Positions 39,893 through 43,031 of a stretch of DNA of 43,031 nt are shown one piece after another; position 1 is the first letter of the stretch, and the number at the start of each line of letters is the position of its first letter. The stretch is taken from the NCBI GenBank assembly GCA_903897005.1, contig CAITZZ010000176.1, forward strand, positions 1 to 43,031, given 5' to 3'. The stretch is from an uncultured beta proteobacterium. GTDB taxonomy: Bacteria > Pseudomonadota > Gammaproteobacteria > Burkholderiales > Burkholderiaceae_C. Below the pieces are notes generated by a model. The model did no database searches. It was given only the letters and a program-made list of their open reading frames with translations, and was not told where the DNA came from. The position numbers were made by a program, and so were the translations under genes.

Positions 39893-39963
39893 CTGCCGGG
39901 TCCGGGATGACAACTGCCGGGTCCGGGATGACAGCTGCCGGGTCCGGGACGACAATGCCAGGC
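39881..39963. repeat. Right tandem array, three full and one degenerate 21-bp units
   Basis: Units begin at 39881, 39902, 39923 and 39944. The first two are identical, the third differs by one base, and the fourth is degenerate. Each starts CCGGGATGACA and ends TGCCGGGT. Read on the other strand and rotated, a unit matches the left-array unit at about two thirds of positions (TTGTCATCCCGG against TTGTCATTGCGG), so the two arrays are inverted relatives with the same period. Confidence 0.85.
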
Positions 39964-39991
39964 AACTGTGCAAATTGCGAAGATCCGAATC

Positions 39992-40627
39992 ATGATTGAT
40001 CCGCAAGAAATCACGGCACTCATTCTGGCGGGAGGAAAAGGTTCGCGCATGGGTGGGGCGGACAAGGGATTGCAGACCTTCAACGGCCTGCCACTGGCGC
40101 TGCACACCTTGAAGCGTTTGCAGATGAGTGGTTCTGTAGCTGAGATCATGATCAATGCCAACCGCAATCTCGCCGCGTATGAATCTTTTGGTGTGCCCGT
40201 CTGGCCCGATGTGCTCGGCGACTACGCCGGACCGCTGGCCGGCTTTCTGACCGGACTGGAGCGTTGCGCAACGCCTTTCATGGTGACTGTGCCCTGCGAC
40301 ACGCCGCTGCTGCCGCTCGATCTGGTAGCGCGGCTGGCGCAGGCCTTGCTGGCGCATGACGCCGACATTGCCATGGTCAGCGCGCCTGAAATCAACAGCC
40401 AGGGTCAACGACAGCTTTTCAGCCAGCCGGTATTTTGTTTGCTGCGCGTGAGCCTGCTGGAGAGCTTGCAAAGCTTCACGCAGGCGGGTGGCCGCAAGAT
40501 TGGCGCCTGGACTGCGCTGCACAAGACGGTGCTGGTGCCGTTTGACCTTCCCACCGATGACGCCCGTGCCTTCTGCAACGCGAATTCACTCTCTGAATTG
40601 CGTCAACTTGAGAACGCGCCTTCATGA
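39992..40627 (+). CDS. mobA: Molybdenum cofactor guanylyltransferase
   Basis: A 211-residue nucleotidyltransferase that links GMP to molybdopterin to form the bis-MGD precursor used by DMSO-reductase-family enzymes. The nucleotide loop [16 protein letters not shown] occurs at residues 11-26, and [20 protein letters not shown] and [10 protein letters not shown] follow, as in MobA. The ATG at 39992 is chosen; a GTG at 39968 would add eight residues. Its stop overlaps the moeA start by four bases. It lies right after the repeat array. Confidence 0.94.
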   Translation: MIDPQEITALILAGGKGSRMGGADKGLQTFNGLPLALHTLKRLQMSGSVAEIMINANRNLAAYESFGVPVWPDVLGDYAGPLAGFLTGLERCATPFMVTVPCDTPLLPLDLVARLAQALLAHDADIAMVSAPEINSQGQRQLFSQPVFCLLRVSLLESLQSFTQAGGRKIGAWTALHKTVLVPFDLPTDDARAFCNANSLSELRQLENAPS

Positions 40628-41922
40628 AAACCCTCTCTGCCATCGCTGCCGAATTGGAAGGCTACGACCCGCAAGCCTTGCGCGCCGACCGTGTGAGCGA
40701 ATTCCTGGCACGACTGGTGGAGCCGGTGCTGGAGCAGGAGTCGGTAGGTATTTTTCAGGCCCTCGGGCGTGTGCTGGCAGCCGATGTCATCTCGCCTATC
40801 AGCGTACCGCCGCATGACAACTCGGCCATGGACGGCTACGCCTTCGATGGTCGGCAACTGCAAGCGGCCAGCTCAGACGCCACTGCACTGGTCCTGCAGG
40901 TGGTCGGCACCGCATTGGCGGGCAAGGCCTGGCAGGGCAAGGTCGAGCCGGGCCAGTGTCTGAAGATCATGACGGGCGCGGTGCTGCCACCGAACCTCGA
41001 CACGGTCGTGCCACAGGAATTTGTCACCGTTCGCCCTGCGCTTGTCGAAGGGAACCTGGATTCCATCACGATGGCGCACGGACTGCTGCAAGCCGGTGAC
41101 AACCGCCGCAGGCTCGGTGAGGATCTGATGCAGGGCCAGCCGGCACTCCAGCAAGGCGCTTTGCTGACACCGGCGGCCTTGGGCTTGCTGGCGAGTTTGG
41201 GCATCGAACGGGTCGCGGTCAGACGCAGATTGCGGGTCGCTTACTTCTCCACAGGCGACGAAATCCTGAGTTTGGGTGAGGCGCCGCGCGAAGGAGCGGT
41301 TTATGACAGCAATCGCTACACCGTGTTTGGTCTGCTGACACGCCTGGGTTGCGAGGTCATCGACCTGGGCGTGGTACGCGACGACCCGGCGCAACTCGAA
41401 GCCGCCTTCCGGGGCGCTGCCCTGCAAGCCGATGCCATCATCACCAGCGGCGGTGTCAGTGTCGGCGAAGCCGACTACACCAAGCTCATGATGAAAAAAC
41501 TGGGTGACGTTGCTTTCTGGAAGATCGCCATGCGGCCAGGTCGCCCGATGGCGGTGGGCCGCATCGGCCAGGCCATCCTGTTTGGCCTGCCAGGTAATCC
41601 GGTCGCTGTGATGGTGACCTTTCTTGCCTTTGTGCGCCCGGCGCTGCTCCAAATGATGGGCAGCAGCCAGACCGCCGCACCGCTGCTCAGGGCACGCAGC
41701 CTCTCGCCGCTGCGAAAGAAACCCGGGCGCACCGAATACCAGCGCGGCATCGTCAGCCAAACCAGCGCCGGAGGTTTGCAGGTCAGCGCGATCGGCAACC
41801 AGGGCTCGGGGGTGCTCAGTTCCATGGTGCAAGCCAACGGTCTCATCGTGCTGCATCACAGCCAGAGCCATGTTGACGCAGGCGATGAAGTCGATGTGAT
41901 GATGTTTGAGGGCGCCCTTTGA
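40624..41922 (+). CDS. moeA: Molybdopterin molybdenumtransferase
   Basis: A 432-residue enzyme that inserts molybdate into adenylylated molybdopterin. Motifs include [15 protein letters not shown] (domain I), [54 protein letters not shown] and [15 protein letters not shown]. The order and length match MoeA. It is translationally coupled to mobA through a four-base overlap. About 100 bases separate it from exbB downstream. Confidence 0.95.
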   Translation: MKTLSAIAAELEGYDPQALRADRVSEFLARLVEPVLEQESVGIFQALGRVLAADVISPISVPPHDNSAMDGYAFDGRQLQAASSDATALVLQVVGTALAGKAWQGKVEPGQCLKIMTGAVLPPNLDTVVPQEFVTVRPALVEGNLDSITMAHGLLQAGDNRRRLGEDLMQGQPALQQGALLTPAALGLLASLGIERVAVRRRLRVAYFSTGDEILSLGEAPREGAVYDSNRYTVFGLLTRLGCEVIDLGVVRDDPAQLEAAFRGAALQADAIITSGGVSVGEADYTKLMMKKLGDVAFWKIAMRPGRPMAVGRIGQAILFGLPGNPVAVMVTFLAFVRPALLQMMGSSQTAAPLLRARSLSPLRKKPGRTEYQRGIVSQTSAGGLQVSAIGNQGSGVLSSMVQANGLIVLHHSQSHVDAGDEVDVMMFEGAL

Positions 41923-42020
41923 GTGGCAAATAGTCCTCTATACTTGCGTCACTATTTTTTCTGGCAACGGCAAACCCCAACTTCGGTTTGCCCCTCCATT
42001 CTTCTGTCAAAGGAAACACA

Positions 42021-42869
42021 GTGCAAACAAAGCTAGCTCGAATCATGGCGTCCTGCGCATGCGCACTGGGACTGGTCCTCACCCTGGTGCCTGCAGTAGC
42101 GCAGACCGCTGCAGCCGTGCCGGCAGCGGTGCAGGCAGCCCCGGCTGAAGCTGTTGCAGCTTCGGCAGCAGCCCCGGCAGACGCCTCGGCCAAGAAAGCA
42201 GACGCCGCCGTCGACAACCCCTACGGCCTCGAGTCTTTGTGGAAGACCTCTGATGGTGTGGCCAAGACCGTTCTGCTCCTGCTCTTGGTCATGAGCATCT
42301 CAAGCTGGTACGTCCTGATCGTCAAACTGCTGGAACAAGCCAAAGTAGGCCGCCAGGCCAAAGTAGCGGCCGAGCAGTTCTGGACCGCCGGCAGCGTTGA
42401 ACAAGGCTGCGCCAAGTTAGACAAGAACAGCCCGTTTCGCTTCATTGCTGAAGCCGGCCTGCAAGCCACCAAGAAGCATGACGGCCTGATGGGCCATGTG
42501 GATCTGAACGACTGGGTCTCCATGAGCGTCGGACGCGCCGTCGAGCGCATCCAAAGCAGCATGCAAGGCGGCCTGTCGGTTCTGGCCACCGTGGGTTCGA
42601 TTTCTCCCTTCGTCGGATTGTTCGGCACCGTCTGGGGTATTTACCACGCCCTCACCGCCATCGGCATCTCCGGCCAGGCCTCCATCGACAAAGTCGCCGG
42701 CCCGGTGGGCGAAGCCCTGATCATGACCGCCATCGGTCTGGCCGTAGCCGTTCCGGCTGTCCTGGCCTACAACTGGCTGGTTGGGCGCAACAAGAACGCC
42801 ATGAGCGATGTGCGCGCCTTTGGTGCGGATCTGCACGCCGTCATCCTGGGCTCGGTCAAGAAGGCCTGA
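42021..42869 (+). CDS. exbB: ExbB-type proton channel subunit (MotA/TolQ/ExbB family)
   Basis: A 282-residue inner-membrane protein of the TonB energising complex. The long N-terminal part has a signal-like hydrophobic stretch (about 8-28) and a periplasmic Ala/Pro-rich segment to about residue 65. Three transmembrane segments follow, near 82-103, 185-207 and 229-253, with the family signatures VGSISPFVGLFGTVWGI and GPVGEALIMTAIGLAVAVPA. The GTG at 42021 with AAAGGA upstream is the preferred start; an ATG eight codons on is the alternative. exbD follows directly. The longer N-terminal form and the exbB-exbD order favour ExbB over TolQ, but no tonB is visible in the window. Confidence 0.9.
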   Translation: MQTKLARIMASCACALGLVLTLVPAVAQTAAAVPAAVQAAPAEAVAASAAAPADASAKKADAAVDNPYGLESLWKTSDGVAKTVLLLLLVMSISSWYVLIVKLLEQAKVGRQAKVAAEQFWTAGSVEQGCAKLDKNSPFRFIAEAGLQATKKHDGLMGHVDLNDWVSMSVGRAVERIQSSMQGGLSVLATVGSISPFVGLFGTVWGIYHALTAIGISGQASIDKVAGPVGEALIMTAIGLAVAVPAVLAYNWLVGRNKNAMSDVRAFGADLHAVILGSVKKA

Positions 42870-42903
42870 CAGACACTCAACCTGCAGCTGACGGGAAAAA
42901 CCC

Positions 42904-43031
42904 ATGTCAATGAATGTTGGCTCCTCCAGTGACGGTGAAGACACCGTCATGTCGGCCATCAACACCACGCCCCTGGTGGACGTGATGCTGGTGCTCCTGA
43001 TCATCTTCCTGATCACCATCCCCGTTGTAAC
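42904..43031 (+). CDS. exbD: ExbD/TolR-type protein (3' truncated by window)
   Basis: The first 42 residues of an ExbD-family protein, cut off by the window end. After a short Ser/Gly-rich cytoplasmic tail the sequence enters the single transmembrane helix, INTTPLVDVMLVLLIIFLIT, with the essential proton-carrying Asp26. It begins 34 bases after exbB. The rest of the gene lies outside the window. Confidence 0.93.
   Translation, partial: MSMNVGSSSDGEDTVMSAINTTPLVDVMLVLLIIFLITIPVV

Noticed and set aside
39714-39963. CRISPR-like tandem array
   Set aside because: The 21-bp units are contiguous with no unique spacers, no cas genes are nearby, and the units derive from the ends of a palindromic element.
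41916-41944. Promoter or Fur box before exbB
   Set aside because: TATACT at 41939 is a fair -10, but no -35 at proper spacing and no convincing Fur-type palindrome was found, so it was not listed as a feature.

Overview
The window is G+C-rich chromosomal DNA from a betaproteobacterium, most likely Burkholderiales / Comamonadaceae (Rhodoferax- or Polaromonas-like). The clues are the ilvI-ilvH-ilvC-pssA-leuA order, the DUF2844/DUF3443 pair, the sigma factor-DUF3619-DUF3106-RDD string, the aat-bpt pair, the moaA-mobA-moeA block and short GC-rich palindromic repeats of a kind I associate with this family. I see no phage, transposase, plasmid or CRISPR genes. No stretch longer than about 300 bases lacks a gene.

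Layout. 1-500: 3' end of a solo RnfB/RsxB ferredoxin (+). 506-13365: a long minus-strand run. Read in transcription order it is methylmalonyl-CoA mutase, its GTPase MeaB, propionyl-CoA carboxylase beta and alpha, and a VOC protein resembling methylmalonyl-CoA epimerase; then, after a gap holding an FNR-type box, a three-subunit 2-oxoacid (probably 2-oxoglutarate) oxidoreductase korC-korA-korB and a CBS protein. The first part turns propionyl-CoA into succinyl-CoA, and the second interconverts succinyl-CoA and 2-oxoglutarate. A divergent FCD-type GntR regulator (13465) probably controls the mutase operon. 14119-15838: DUF2844 and DUF3443 envelope proteins; the DUF3443 protein carries pepsin-like motifs. 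15858-16030: tRNA-Arg(TCT) and tRNA-Pro(TGG). 16077-18435: the two N-degron aminoacyl-transferases and an IclR regulator. 18438-25540: a PBP7-type endopeptidase, leuA with a leucine leader/attenuator, pssA and ilvIHC. 25794-28611: the sigma-DUF3619-DUF3106-RDD string and a LOG-family protein. 28608-30664: glnB and nadE. 30696-35677: a FemAB/GNAT-like protein carrying an in-frame repeat, an alpha/beta hydrolase, soluble and membrane pyrophosphatases. 35813-38671: a lipoprotein, an aldehyde dehydrogenase and an SDR. 38652-41922: moaA, mobA and moeA, interrupted by a 21-bp tandem repeat structure. 42021-end: exbB and the start of exbD.

Most genes are core metabolism. The best candidates for undescribed biology are the lipid-anchored pepsin-like DUF3443 protein with its DUF2844 partner, the sigma-DUF3619-DUF3106-RDD putative envelope-stress module, the FNR-box-linked korCAB operon, a leucine attenuator upstream of leuA, and palindromic repeats that have entered or extended coding sequences (meaB, the FemAB-like gene) or expanded into 21-bp arrays (moaA-mobA gap). 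All functional calls are made by reading motifs; no database search was run.
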